Assembly (NCBI GenBank): GCA_029256185.1 | Contig: JAQSYI010000003.1 | Span: 1 to 64,000, forward strand | From: Paenibacillaceae bacterium | Lineage (GTDB): Bacteria; Bacillota; Bacilli; Paenibacillales; NBRC-103111 | Direction: 5' to 3' | Length of the DNA: 64,000 bases | Shown here: positions 47,890 to 56,656 of the stretch, one piece after another | Layout: each line of letters opens with the position of its first letter | How positions within the stretch are numbered: position 1 is the first letter of the stretch | The notes under the pieces: model-generated | Databases searched by the model: none | The model's input: the letters and a program-made list of their open reading frames with translations, nothing else | What the model was told of the DNA's origin: nothing | Program-made: the position numbers and the translations under genes

Positions 47890-49800
47890 ATGCAGATCAA
47901 CGCAGCACTGCCGGACGGAACAATCAGGAGGTATCCCCAAGGCACCACTATTAGACAAGTAGCTGGATCGCTTAGCAAGAGCTTGATGAAAGACGCCATA
48001 GCCGGTAAAATCAACGGCAAGCTTGCGGACTTGGATCAGCAGATTAACGATGACAGCCTCATCGAGCTTATTACATGCAGCAGTCCGGAAGGACTGGAAA
48101 TATACAGGCATACTGCTGCCCACATTCTGGCGCAGGCTTTGAAGCGCCTATACGGAAGCCAAACTGTCAAGCTGGGGATCGGCCCGGTAATTGAAGACGG
48201 CTTCTACTACGATGTTGATATGGGCAAATCCCTTACCCCTGATGATCTGGCGGCGATTGAGCAAGAGATGGAACGGATTGTTCAGGAAGATCTGCCCATC
48301 GTACGCCAGGAAGTTGGCAGGGCAGAAGCGGCGGAACTGTTCACAGCTCTTCACGAGCCGTTGAAGCGGGAGTTGGTTGAAGCATTGAATGAGGATGCAA
48401 CAATCTCCCTCTACCGGCAAGGGGAATTTACGGATTTGTGCCGGGGGCCGCATCTTCCTTCTACCGGCCGGATTAAAGCATTCAAGCTGCAGAATATTGC
48501 GGGAGCTTACTGGCGCGGTGATGCCCGCAACAAGATGCTGCAACGGATTTATGGAACGGCCTTTCCCAAGAAGAAGCAGCTTGAGGAGCACTTGCATTTC
48601 CTGGAGGAAGCGAAGAAACGGGATCACCGCAAGCTGGGGAAGGAACTGGGGCTATTCATGTTCTCCGAGGAAGCCCCGGGCATGCCCTTTTATCTGCCAA
48701 AGGGGATGGTAATCCGCAACGGGCTGGAGAATTTCGCCCGGGAGCTGCAGAGAGAGCGGGGATATGAGGAAATCCGCACCCCGCTGATGATGAACAACCG
48801 GTTGTGGGAGCAATCGGGACATTGGGACCATTACAAGGACAATATGTATTTTTCCCAGGTGGATGAAGCAAAATTTGCCCTAAAGCCAATGAACTGTCCC
48901 GGAGCGATGCTTATTTTCAAGAACAGCCTTCATTCGTACCGTGACCTGCCTGTGCGGCTGGCAGAATTCGGGCAAGTACACCGCCATGAATTTTCAGGTG
49001 CGCTGAATGGGATGATGCGGGTGAGAACATTTTGCCAGGATGATGCCCATCTGTTTGTACTGCCGGAGCAAATTGAAGAGGAGATCGGCCAGGCCATGGA
49101 GCTGATTGACCATGTCTACCGGGTATTCGGATTCGAATACAGGGTGGAGCTGTCCACCCGGCCGGAGGAGTTCATGGGCTCGGAGCAGCTGTGGGAGCAA
49201 GCGGAGCAATCTCTGGAGAATGTGCTGAATAAGCGCGGGATCGCTTACCGGATTAACGCGGGAGATGGATCGTTCTATGGTCCGAAGATTGATTTTCACA
49301 TCAAGGATGCGCTGAAGCGCAGCTGGCAATGCGGCACGATTCAGCTGGATTTCCAGATGCCCGAGAAGTTCGACCTCACTTATATAGGCGAGGATAATCT
49401 GAAGCATCGTCCTGTAGTGATTCACCGGGCCGTGTACGGTTCGATTGACAGGTTTATGGGGATTCTGACGGAACATTACGCCGGTGATTTTCCGTTGTGG
49501 CTTGCCCCCGTGCAAGTGAAGCTGCTGGCGGTGTCGGAGCATGAGCACGACTATGCCCTGCGCGTGAAAAAAACCTTGGAGGGAGCCGGAATTCGCGCTG
49601 AAGCGGATGTCCGCAAAGAGAAGCTGAGCTACAAGATCCGTGAAGCCCAGTTGGAAAAGGTCCCGTACATGCTTGTGCTGGGGGAAAAGGAGCGAAGCTC
49701 TGCTTTAGTTTCTGTCCGCAAGCGGGATACGGGTGATCTGGGAACGATGAGCATCGAAGCGATTATTGAAAGGATTGCCGGAGAGCTCCAGCAGAGATGA
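47890..49800 (+). CDS. thrS: Threonyl-tRNA synthetase
   Basis: A 636-residue class II synthetase. Domain order is TGS (1-60), the editing domain with HTAAHILAQAL (about 76) and YYDVDMG, then the catalytic core. The core has motif 2 within GQVHRHEFSGALNGMMRVRTF, zinc ligands including the Cys in MNCPGAM, and motif 3 GSIDRFMGIL. The C-terminal anticodon-binding domain starts near LAPVQVKLLAV. GGAGG lies 8 bases before ATG 47890. Expression is set by the T-box leader. The length and T-box suggest either the main enzyme or an inducible ThrZ-like second copy; the window cannot decide. Confidence 0.96.
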   Translation: MQINAALPDGTIRRYPQGTTIRQVAGSLSKSLMKDAIAGKINGKLADLDQQINDDSLIELITCSSPEGLEIYRHTAAHILAQALKRLYGSQTVKLGIGPVIEDGFYYDVDMGKSLTPDDLAAIEQEMERIVQEDLPIVRQEVGRAEAAELFTALHEPLKRELVEALNEDATISLYRQGEFTDLCRGPHLPSTGRIKAFKLQNIAGAYWRGDARNKMLQRIYGTAFPKKKQLEEHLHFLEEAKKRDHRKLGKELGLFMFSEEAPGMPFYLPKGMVIRNGLENFARELQRERGYEEIRTPLMMNNRLWEQSGHWDHYKDNMYFSQVDEAKFALKPMNCPGAMLIFKNSLHSYRDLPVRLAEFGQVHRHEFSGALNGMMRVRTFCQDDAHLFVLPEQIEEEIGQAMELIDHVYRVFGFEYRVELSTRPEEFMGSEQLWEQAEQSLENVLNKRGIAYRINAGDGSFYGPKIDFHIKDALKRSWQCGTIQLDFQMPEKFDLTYIGEDNLKHRPVVIHRAVYGSIDRFMGILTEHYAGDFPLWLAPVQVKLLAVSEHEHDYALRVKKTLEGAGIRAEADVRKEKLSYKIREAQLEKVPYMLVLGEKERSSALVSVRKRDTGDLGTMSIEAIIERIAGELQQR

Positions 49801-49815
49801 GAGGGAGATGGATGC

Positions 49816-49863
49816 AAAATTGGGCATTCCCCGTTCAGACTTTCTCTGAAAAGGAAACGCCCA
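49816..49863 (-). terminator. Hairpin between thrS and the convergent AraC gene
   Basis: Imperfect long stem: TGGGC, TT, CC, GTTCAGA (49821-49839) pairs with TCTGAA, GG, AA, GCCCA (49845-49863). On the minus strand it is followed by ATTTT, so it suits the AraC-family gene. Confidence 0.6.
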
Positions 49864-49868
49864 TGGTG

Positions 49869-50753
49869 CTACTTCTGCTCACGGAACTGCTGGGGGGACA
49901 CCTGCTCCAGACGCTTGAACATTCTGCTGAAGTAGAAGGGATCGTCATAACCGATCTGACTGGCGATTTCCTTCACACTTAAGGATGTATGGTGCAGCAG
50001 ATGCTTGGCACGCTGGATCCTGAGCTGATGGATGTACTGATTAATCGAGGAACCGGCATATTTCTTGAACACCTGGCACAGGTATTCGTATTTCCTGTCC
50101 AGCGCCGCTTCCAGCCGTTTCCGGTCCAGTTGTGTCTCATGACCGTTGTTCAACAAGTCTACCAGCCGGCGAAAGGTGATGTAAGAGACCGGGAAGCTGG
50201 TGTCCAGATGGCTGCGCTGCAGGAAATCATCCGCCATCATATGAAGCATCCGGGCGAGAAGCAGCGTAGCCTCCAGCCGGAAGTAGCCAACGGGTTCTTT
50301 CATCGTTTCCACAAGCTCCTGGAACAGACCCAGGAGCTTGTACCGTTTGGTACTGCGGTCGAGCCGTGGCAGAATAACCGGGTCCTCATAACGGGTATTC
50401 ACGGTACGCAACTCTGTCCGGGGGGCATGGACAATTGTAAGCTCAGGGGCCCGGTGCAGCGCGAATTCCTCCAGGCCAGGCTCACAGGAAAACTGCGCCC
50501 AGAAGAAGGAGCCTCCGGAAGAAGCGTTCCCCCAGCCTCCATGCCGCTCCCATGGCTTGAGGATAATAGAGTCTCCAACCGACAGGGTCAGACTGCTGTC
50601 CTCGACCTGAAAATTGACGGTGCCTTCTGCGACAATGATCAGCTCATAATAGGGGTTATAATGGTACTTCATAAAGGTCGGTGCCGCCGTGGCATTGAAC
50701 AGGTCGGCCCACCGCACATCCAATACGGACAGGCGGGACATGGAGTAATACAT
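49869..50753 (-). CDS. AraC-family transcriptional regulator with cupin sensor domain
   Basis: A 294-residue regulator. The N-terminal cupin (about 25-110) shows YYELIIVAEGTVNFQVED and GDSIILKPWERHG. The C-terminal AraC-type double HTH covers about 195-294, with YLCQVFKKYAGSSINQYIHQLRI in helix-turn-helix 1 and IASQIGYDDPFYFSRMFKRL in 2. Such proteins sense sugars or related ligands and activate adjacent operons. AAGGGGAG is 8 bases before the ATG. The divergent gene at 50909 is the obvious target, across a 155-base intergenic region. Confidence 0.92.
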   Translation of the reverse strand: MYYSMSRLSVLDVRWADLFNATAAPTFMKYHYNPYYELIIVAEGTVNFQVEDSSLTLSVGDSIILKPWERHGGWGNASSGGSFFWAQFSCEPGLEEFALHRAPELTIVHAPRTELRTVNTRYEDPVILPRLDRSTKRYKLLGLFQELVETMKEPVGYFRLEATLLLARMLHMMADDFLQRSHLDTSFPVSYITFRRLVDLLNNGHETQLDRKRLEAALDRKYEYLCQVFKKYAGSSINQYIHQLRIQRAKHLLHHTSLSVKEIASQIGYDDPFYFSRMFKRLEQVSPQQFREQK

Positions 50754-50908
50754 GGATCTGCTCCCCTTTCGGAATAGATGGGAAACTATATTTTTGATTC
50801 GAAAATCTCATTTCTGTTTATGGATGCCGTCTTGTCTCTCTGTATATAATCTAGGCATGGTGTAATCGTAACCATTATAACACGGAACAGGACATGGAGG
50901 CGCAAACG

Positions 50909-52804
50909 ATGAGCGTAAGCATCTTGAATGAACAGGACTATTACAGGATTGTGTACGGCGGCTGGCTGGGCAAAAATATCGGGGGAACGCTTGGATATGC
51001 GGATGAAGGGAAGAAGGAGCTGCTGAATCTGACGTATTATCCCAAGCTGCCGGACGGGCCGTTGGAGAATGATGATCTGGACCTGCAGCTGGTGTGGCTG
51101 CACGCGCTGGAGCAATACGGACCGGGCTTGACCGCACGGGAACTGGGCCAGGAATGGCTGGAGCATGTCTTCTTTCCATATGATGAATATGGATATGCGT
51201 TGGCCAATCTGCGCCGCGGCCTGCTGCCTCCGGTAGCCGGGGCTTTCAATAATCCTTTTACCAATTGCATGGGTTCGCCGATCCGCTCGGAGATCTGGGC
51301 GATGGCAACTCCCGGTTTGCCGGAGCAGGCGGCGTACTATGCTTATCAGGATGCGATTGTGGATCACGCAGGGGGAGAAGGGGTATACGGAGAGATGTTC
51401 TTCGCCGCCATCGAGAGCGCTATTTTCTTCGAGCGGGACCGGGACCAGCTCATTTCCATCGGGCTCACCTATATTCCTGAGAACAGCCGGACTGCGCGTG
51501 CTGTCCAGGATTTGCTCCGCTGGCACAAGGAGGGCCACTCCTGGACGGAAGCCCGTTCCCTGATTCTCGAGCATCATGGCAGCGATAATTTCACCGATGC
51601 GCCGCAGAATATCGCCTTCACGATTCTGGGCTGGCTGTATGGCGAGGATTTCGAAGATGCGATCCTAAAGGCAGTGAACTGCGGCTATGACACGGACTGC
51701 ACGGCCGCCACTCTGGGCGCTATTCTGGGCATGCTGCTTGGACCGGAGGCACTGCCGGAACGTTGGGCCAAACCGCTGGGAGACCGTGTCGTGGTCAGTC
51801 CTCCCATCAAGGGATTCCCCGCGCCGACCAGCCTGGATGAACTGACCCGCCGCACCATTGCCGTAGGCAAGGAGATTCTGGCTTATGCCGGCGGGGAAAT
51901 CCTGGTGCATCCCGAACTGGCCAGCTCCTGGAGCCCGCAGCACCGGAAGGCGGAAGTATCTGCGGCTGTCCGGGAGCTGTGGGAGCACGGGAGCACAGGA
52001 AACCGCTATCTGCTGCCGGAAGGAACGCGGCGCCAGCCTGATCTGGAGGCAGTCATCGAATACGGCAACGAAGGGCCGGTGATTGTGGAGGGGCGAAGCA
52101 AGGAGCTCGGCATCACGCTTATCAACCGGGCCACAACGGCGCTTACAGGCGAGTTGTCTCTGATTGTACCCGAGGGATGGAGCGCTTCGGAGGCGGTCGT
52201 GGTGGAGCTGGCACCGGGCGAGTCCCTTCAATGGAAAGCGGACGTATCCGCGGCTCATGTAACGGGAGCTTATCAGAAGCTTCAGCTGATCTGGACGCGC
52301 ACGCATGACGATTCCATATGGAGCCAACAGACGATTCCGTTTACGCTGATCAGTGCATCCCGTTGGACTCTCTGGGGACCGGAGGATAACGGAGCCGGGT
52401 TGGAAGCGGCAATCGCAGGCAACTGTCTCCATTGGGGCCAGGTGGCAGACGCTGGAGCAGATGGTGTATACCGGGCTCGGACACAGCTTCATATCCCGGT
52501 TGACCGGGAGCTCAGACTGATCGCAGCGGCCAACGCCCCCGTGAAGGTAAAGCTGAACGGACAGACGGTAATCGACTGCAAGATCATACCTGAGTTCATG
52601 CCTGCGTATCATCGCCCGTACAAAGAACAGCGCACAGAGCTTGAACTGACCGCAGGCAGCCATGATCTGGAGATTGAGCTCATCCGGTCAGGCACCGAAG
52701 GGAAAAGCGCTGCCATGCCGGAGGTCTATGTGCTGCCGGTAGCCGTCCTCAAGACCAAATCACCTGGACCGCACTACTATTACACAGATGTAACTTTCGG
52801 TTAA
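50909..52804 (+). CDS. ADP-ribosylglycohydrolase-fold protein with C-terminal beta domain
   Basis: A 631-residue protein. The N-terminal 330 residues are of the ADP-ribosyl_GH family (PF03747): GGWLGKNIGGTLG, the metal-binding NDDLDLQLVW, FFAAIESAIFF and GYDTDCTAATLGAILG with Asp ligands are all present. The C-terminal 300 residues form a beta-rich region (GITLINRATTALTGELSL, then DRELRLIAAANAPVKVKLNG) resembling carbohydrate-active enzyme accessory domains. The family also includes enzymes acting on glycosides rather than ADP-ribose, and the sugar-locus context supports that. ATG 50909 follows GGAGGCG; ATG 50894 overlaps that site. It ends at a strong bidirectional terminator. Confidence 0.85.
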   Translation: MSVSILNEQDYYRIVYGGWLGKNIGGTLGYADEGKKELLNLTYYPKLPDGPLENDDLDLQLVWLHALEQYGPGLTARELGQEWLEHVFFPYDEYGYALANLRRGLLPPVAGAFNNPFTNCMGSPIRSEIWAMATPGLPEQAAYYAYQDAIVDHAGGEGVYGEMFFAAIESAIFFERDRDQLISIGLTYIPENSRTARAVQDLLRWHKEGHSWTEARSLILEHHGSDNFTDAPQNIAFTILGWLYGEDFEDAILKAVNCGYDTDCTAATLGAILGMLLGPEALPERWAKPLGDRVVVSPPIKGFPAPTSLDELTRRTIAVGKEILAYAGGEILVHPELASSWSPQHRKAEVSAAVRELWEHGSTGNRYLLPEGTRRQPDLEAVIEYGNEGPVIVEGRSKELGITLINRATTALTGELSLIVPEGWSASEAVVVELAPGESLQWKADVSAAHVTGAYQKLQLIWTRTHDDSIWSQQTIPFTLISASRWTLWGPEDNGAGLEAAIAGNCLHWGQVADAGADGVYRARTQLHIPVDRELRLIAAANAPVKVKLNGQTVIDCKIIPEFMPAYHRPYKEQRTELELTAGSHDLEIELIRSGTEGKSAAMPEVYVLPVAVLKTKSPGPHYYYTDVTFG

Positions 52805-52825
52805 CAGAAACCGATCCTCAATAAA

Positions 52826-52876
52826 AGCAAAACCAATAAGCCGCCATCTGTTGAATGGCGGCTTATTGGTTTTGCT
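52826..52876. terminator. 22-bp perfect hairpin, bidirectional terminator
   Basis: Starts AGCAAAACCAATAAGCCGCC, ends in its complement GGCGGCTTATTGGTTTTGCT, with a 7-base loop. It lies between convergent genes ending at 52804 and 52888; A and T runs inside the arms suit both directions. Confidence 0.9.
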
Positions 52877-52887
52877 GTGCTTTGCCC

Positions 52888-53766
52888 TTACTCCTTTACC
52901 GCCCCCATTACAATGCCCTTGACAAAATACTTCTGAAGGAACGGATAAACAGCGAGGATGGGGAGCATGGCGATGAAGATTTGCGCCGCCTTGACACTCC
53001 GGTTGGACAGCAGCTCCAGATCCTCGAAGTCGATGCCGGTTTTGCTCAGGTCCCGTTCCACAACAATGGTCTGGAGCAGAGTGGCCAGCGGCCACTGGTC
53101 CGGTGAGCGCATGTACAGCACCCCGTCAAACCAGTTGTTCCATTGCCCCACCAGCGAGAACAAGGACAAGGTGGCCAAAGACGGCAGGGAGATGGGCAGG
53201 TAAACCGAGCGTAGAATCCTGAACGATCCCGCCCCGTCCATAATGGCGGCTTCATCCAGCTCCTTCGGGATCGCCCGGAAGAAGTTCATCATCAGAATGA
53301 TATTCCAGACATTAAGCATATGGGGGAAGATGTAGACCCAAAAGGAGCCCACCAGATGAACCCGCTGAATCATCAGATAGTGCGGGATCAGCCCCGCATC
53401 GAAGATCATGATGATCACGAAGAACCAGACGTAGAAATTACGCATTCTGAACTCTATGCCGTTTCTGGACAGGGGGAAGGAGGCCAGCACGGTTACAATC
53501 ATCGCTATGACTGTGCCTACCAGGCTGCGGATCACGGAAATGCGCAAGGCATTGATGAAGTTGTTATTCTCGAAGGTTTTCACATAGCTGTCCAGGTTGA
53601 AGTCAATGGGAATGAGGCTGACCAGATTGGACTCGGCCGCGGTTTTTCCGCTTAGTGACACGGCAAAGATATGCAGCATGGGCAGAATGCACAGGATAGA
53701 GACCAGGATCAGCAGGGCGGCGTTAAAATAGTAGAACACCTTGTATTTGGGGTTTTTATAATACAC
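52888..53766 (-). CDS. Sugar ABC transporter permease (LplC/YesQ-like)
   Basis: A 292-residue permease with six helices. The EAA loop reads ELDEAAIMDGAGSFRILRSVYLP, with the family's C-terminus QKYFVKGIVMGAVKE. The GTG start at 53766 follows GGAGGT by 7 bases. It is the second gene of a leftward operon with the LplB-like permease, and both face away from the YesM/YesN pair at 54912, whose regulator probably controls them. No ATPase gene is nearby, as is normal for transporters sharing MsmX. Confidence 0.92.
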   Translation of the reverse strand: MYYKNPKYKVFYYFNAALLILVSILCILPMLHIFAVSLSGKTAAESNLVSLIPIDFNLDSYVKTFENNNFINALRISVIRSLVGTVIAMIVTVLASFPLSRNGIEFRMRNFYVWFFVIIMIFDAGLIPHYLMIQRVHLVGSFWVYIFPHMLNVWNIILMMNFFRAIPKELDEAAIMDGAGSFRILRSVYLPISLPSLATLSLFSLVGQWNNWFDGVLYMRSPDQWPLATLLQTIVVERDLSKTGIDFEDLELLSNRSVKAAQIFIAMLPILAVYPFLQKYFVKGIVMGAVKE

Positions 53767-53793
53767 GGCAAGTACCTCCAGGACGGATGAATT

Positions 53794-54741
53794 TTAGAAT
53801 ACGCGGTAGTTGGTCCATTTGTAGGCACAGTAATAGCCGCCGCCCACCAGGATAAAGCCCACCACCGACTTGAACAGGCCCACTGTGGCGGCAAAGCTGT
53901 ATTGTCCCCCTTGAAAGTTGCGGAATACATAAGTGTCGATAATATCTCCCTTTTGCAGCACCAGAGGGTTAATCAGATTGTAAATCTGGTCGAAATTGGC
54001 GCTTAGCATGCTGCCTAGGGATAAGGTAAATACGACGACCATAATGGGCAGCAGGGAGGGAAGAGTGATATGAATGGTCTGCTTCAGCCGGCTGGCCCCG
54101 TCGATCTCGGAAGCTTCGTACAGATCGGGATTGATCCCGGACAGAGCGGCCAGAAAGACAATAGCGGAGAAGCCGAATTCCTTCCACAGATCGCTTACGA
54201 TCACCGTCGCCCGAAACCAATTCCCTTCCCCCAGGAACATGACCGGCTCCAGATGCAGAGTGGTGAACAGCCGGTTGACGATTCCCTCCAGCGACAGCAC
54301 ATCCAGCAAAATCCCGCCGAGAATGACCCAGGACATAAAGTGGGGGAGGTATACCATGGTCTGAATCGACCGCTTCAAGGACATCTGGCGGATTTCGTTG
54401 AGCAGAAGCGCGAAGGTGACGGGGACGATCAAGCCAAAAATAATTTTCATGGTGGAAATAAGCAGCGTATTGGTGATTACCTGCACGGAGTCCCTCATGC
54501 TGAAGATCATGCTGAAGTTGTCCCAACCTACCCAGGGGGAACTGCCAATACCGAGCCACGGCTTGAAGTCCTGAAAAGCCATCACAATCCCCGGCATGGG
54601 AGCATAGCGGAAGATGATGGCAGCTACCACAGCGGGCAGCAGCATGAGATGCAGACTCCAGGTTCTGCGAAATAATCCTTTTTTCTTCATTTTTGGTCTT
54701 GCCGATATGGTGGATGATGATATAATGGCGGTATTCTTCAC
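53794..54741 (-). CDS. Sugar ABC transporter permease (LplB/YesP-like)
   Basis: A 315-residue permease with a basic cytoplasmic N-terminus and six helices. Its EAA loop is DLYEASEIDGASRLKQTIHITLP. I start at GTG 54741 because AGGAGG lies 7 bases upstream; an ATG at 54771 in the same frame would put that site inside the gene. It is the first gene of the leftward transporter operon. The matching binding protein is likely the lipoprotein encoded at 58370, beyond the two-component pair. Confidence 0.92.
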   Translation of the reverse strand: MKNTAIISSSTISARPKMKKKGLFRRTWSLHLMLLPAVVAAIIFRYAPMPGIVMAFQDFKPWLGIGSSPWVGWDNFSMIFSMRDSVQVITNTLLISTMKIIFGLIVPVTFALLLNEIRQMSLKRSIQTMVYLPHFMSWVILGGILLDVLSLEGIVNRLFTTLHLEPVMFLGEGNWFRATVIVSDLWKEFGFSAIVFLAALSGINPDLYEASEIDGASRLKQTIHITLPSLLPIMVVVFTLSLGSMLSANFDQIYNLINPLVLQKGDIIDTYVFRNFQGGQYSFAATVGLFKSVVGFILVGGGYYCAYKWTNYRVF

Positions 54742-54911
54742 TTTGGTTCCTCCTAAAAGTTTTGAGCTCATAAACCAGGCGAAGCAGTTGTAACGAAAAA
54801 CTTACTTCGAAAGCAACTCAACAACCGGTATAATCCAATTTTAGGTTGGAAGCGTTTTTTTGTATAGAATACATATTCAAGATGGCTGTCAATATCTTAA
54901 GGAGGCTGTCC

Positions 54912-56642
54912 ATGAAACGCAACAGGCCCATATTCGTCCGGATGAGCGGCGTTATTCTGCTTCTGCTCGTTCCAACGGTAATCCTCTATACCTATTTCAG
55001 CAGATCGAGCATCGAGGTTATCGACAAGCAGATGTCGGCGAACAATGAGAGCCAATTGCTGTTTCTGAAGAGCCAGATTGAATCCCATGCCGAGCGCCTC
55101 TCCTTCTCCTCCAGTGTGCTTACGCGTGATTCCTCTCTGCTGGACTTGCAGATCAGCACGCTGACCAAGGACTATTACCAGATGATCAATTACCAGACGC
55201 AGTTGAAGGAGAAGATGCTGCTGCAGAGCCTCTCCAGCAATTGGACCAATGAGCTGTCGGTCTACTTGCCCGAGACCCAGACCCGGGTATCCACCAACCC
55301 CGCCAAGACTTATGATTGGAGCGGCCTTGACCGCAAGGACAACGGAATATGGCGCTTCAAGCCGGGCAATGGGAATGAGCCGCCGTATTATCAGCTGTTC
55401 ATCTGGGATCCGTTCTTGCCGGGGAATGGTGTCCAGCAGGATAATGCGGTCTTCGAGGTGCGGTTTAGCCTTGACAATATCCGCAAGATGCTGCAGCATT
55501 ACAAGCTGGAGAGTCCGGGCAGCTGCTTCCTGCTTACGGGCAGCGGGGAGGTATTCTCCCATACGGAGGCAGGAGATGGACGGTTCAAGGAACTGGGCAC
55601 GGTGCTCCTGCAAAAGGGAATGGAAGCGATTGGGCACCTCAGCCTGCAAGTGGAGGAGCAGAATGTCTATTTAAGCTACGCCCACATTCCCGGATTGGAT
55701 GCCTGGCTGGTGGATTATGTGCCGCTGAATGTATTCCATGCGCCGATCATCAAGAACCGGAATTTGTTCTACATGAGCATGATGCTGCTGATTGTGCTCG
55801 GCTTTATTTCGTCGTATATGCTGTATCTTCATGTACAGAAGCCCATATCGTTTATTGTGAGGGGGCTGAAGCATTTTGAGATGGGGGATTACTCCTTCCG
55901 GATCAACCGGAAGTTCCATAATGAATTCGACTATATGATGCTGCGCTTTAACGAGATGGGCAATGAAATCCAGCATCTGATCTTGAATGTGTACGAAGAG
56001 CAGAAGCGTTCCCGGCTGGCAACGCTTAAGCAGCTTCAGTCGCAGATCAATCCCCATTTTCTGTATAACTGCCTCTCCTTCATCGCCGCCTGCGCCAAAT
56101 CCGGCCAGACGGGCACCATCAAGGAAATGACGTATCATCTGGGCGGTTATTACCGTTACACCACCCGGGTAGAGAAGCAGATGCCCCTGGTGAAAGAAGA
56201 GGTGGAGCTGGTCCGGCACTATCTGCAAATCTATTCCTTCAGGCTGGAGCGGCTGGATTATGCCATCGATATTCCGGAGGAAATGATGAATGAGCCCGTG
56301 ATGAGGCTGATTCTGCAGCCTGTTGTGGAGAATGCCATTGTCCACGGCATCGAGCCCAAGCCGGGAAGGGGACAGATACTGATTACAGGGCGGCAGGAGC
56401 CGGAGTGGAATGTGATTCAAGTGGAAGACAGCGGCATCGGCATGACCGGCAATGAAATCCGGGATTATATGCTGCGCTTGGATCAGCCGATGGACGAAAC
56501 CATGGGCTGCGGGCTGTGGAACGTCCACCAGCGGCTGGACCAGCGGTTCGGTCCCGGTGCAGGTGTGCTGCTGGCGCCGTCTGAACGGCTGTCGGGAATA
56601 TGCGTATTCCTCAGATGGAGAAGAGAAGAAAATGAAGCATAA
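54912..56642 (+). CDS. Sensor histidine kinase (YesM-like)
   Basis: A 576-residue kinase. Transmembrane helix 1 is at about 12-32 (MSGVILLLLVPTVILYTYF) and helix 2 near 285 (LFYMSMMLLIVLGFISSYML), flanking an extracellular sensor of 250 residues. A HAMP domain follows, then the His_kinase box QINPHFLYNCLSF with the phosphoacceptor, and an ATPase domain with VVENAIVHGIEPK and DSGIGM. The start at ATG 54912 has AAGGAGG; the upstream in-frame ATG 54846 does not. It is 14 bases ahead of its response regulator. A cre-like GGAAGCGTTTT lies upstream near 54847. The ligand is probably an oligosaccharide or the loaded binding protein. Confidence 0.93.
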   Translation: MKRNRPIFVRMSGVILLLLVPTVILYTYFSRSSIEVIDKQMSANNESQLLFLKSQIESHAERLSFSSSVLTRDSSLLDLQISTLTKDYYQMINYQTQLKEKMLLQSLSSNWTNELSVYLPETQTRVSTNPAKTYDWSGLDRKDNGIWRFKPGNGNEPPYYQLFIWDPFLPGNGVQQDNAVFEVRFSLDNIRKMLQHYKLESPGSCFLLTGSGEVFSHTEAGDGRFKELGTVLLQKGMEAIGHLSLQVEEQNVYLSYAHIPGLDAWLVDYVPLNVFHAPIIKNRNLFYMSMMLLIVLGFISSYMLYLHVQKPISFIVRGLKHFEMGDYSFRINRKFHNEFDYMMLRFNEMGNEIQHLILNVYEEQKRSRLATLKQLQSQINPHFLYNCLSFIAACAKSGQTGTIKEMTYHLGGYYRYTTRVEKQMPLVKEEVELVRHYLQIYSFRLERLDYAIDIPEEMMNEPVMRLILQPVVENAIVHGIEPKPGRGQILITGRQEPEWNVIQVEDSGIGMTGNEIRDYMLRLDQPMDETMGCGLWNVHQRLDQRFGPGAGVLLAPSERLSGICVFLRWRREENEA

Positions 56643-56656
56643 GGAGGACAAAGCCA

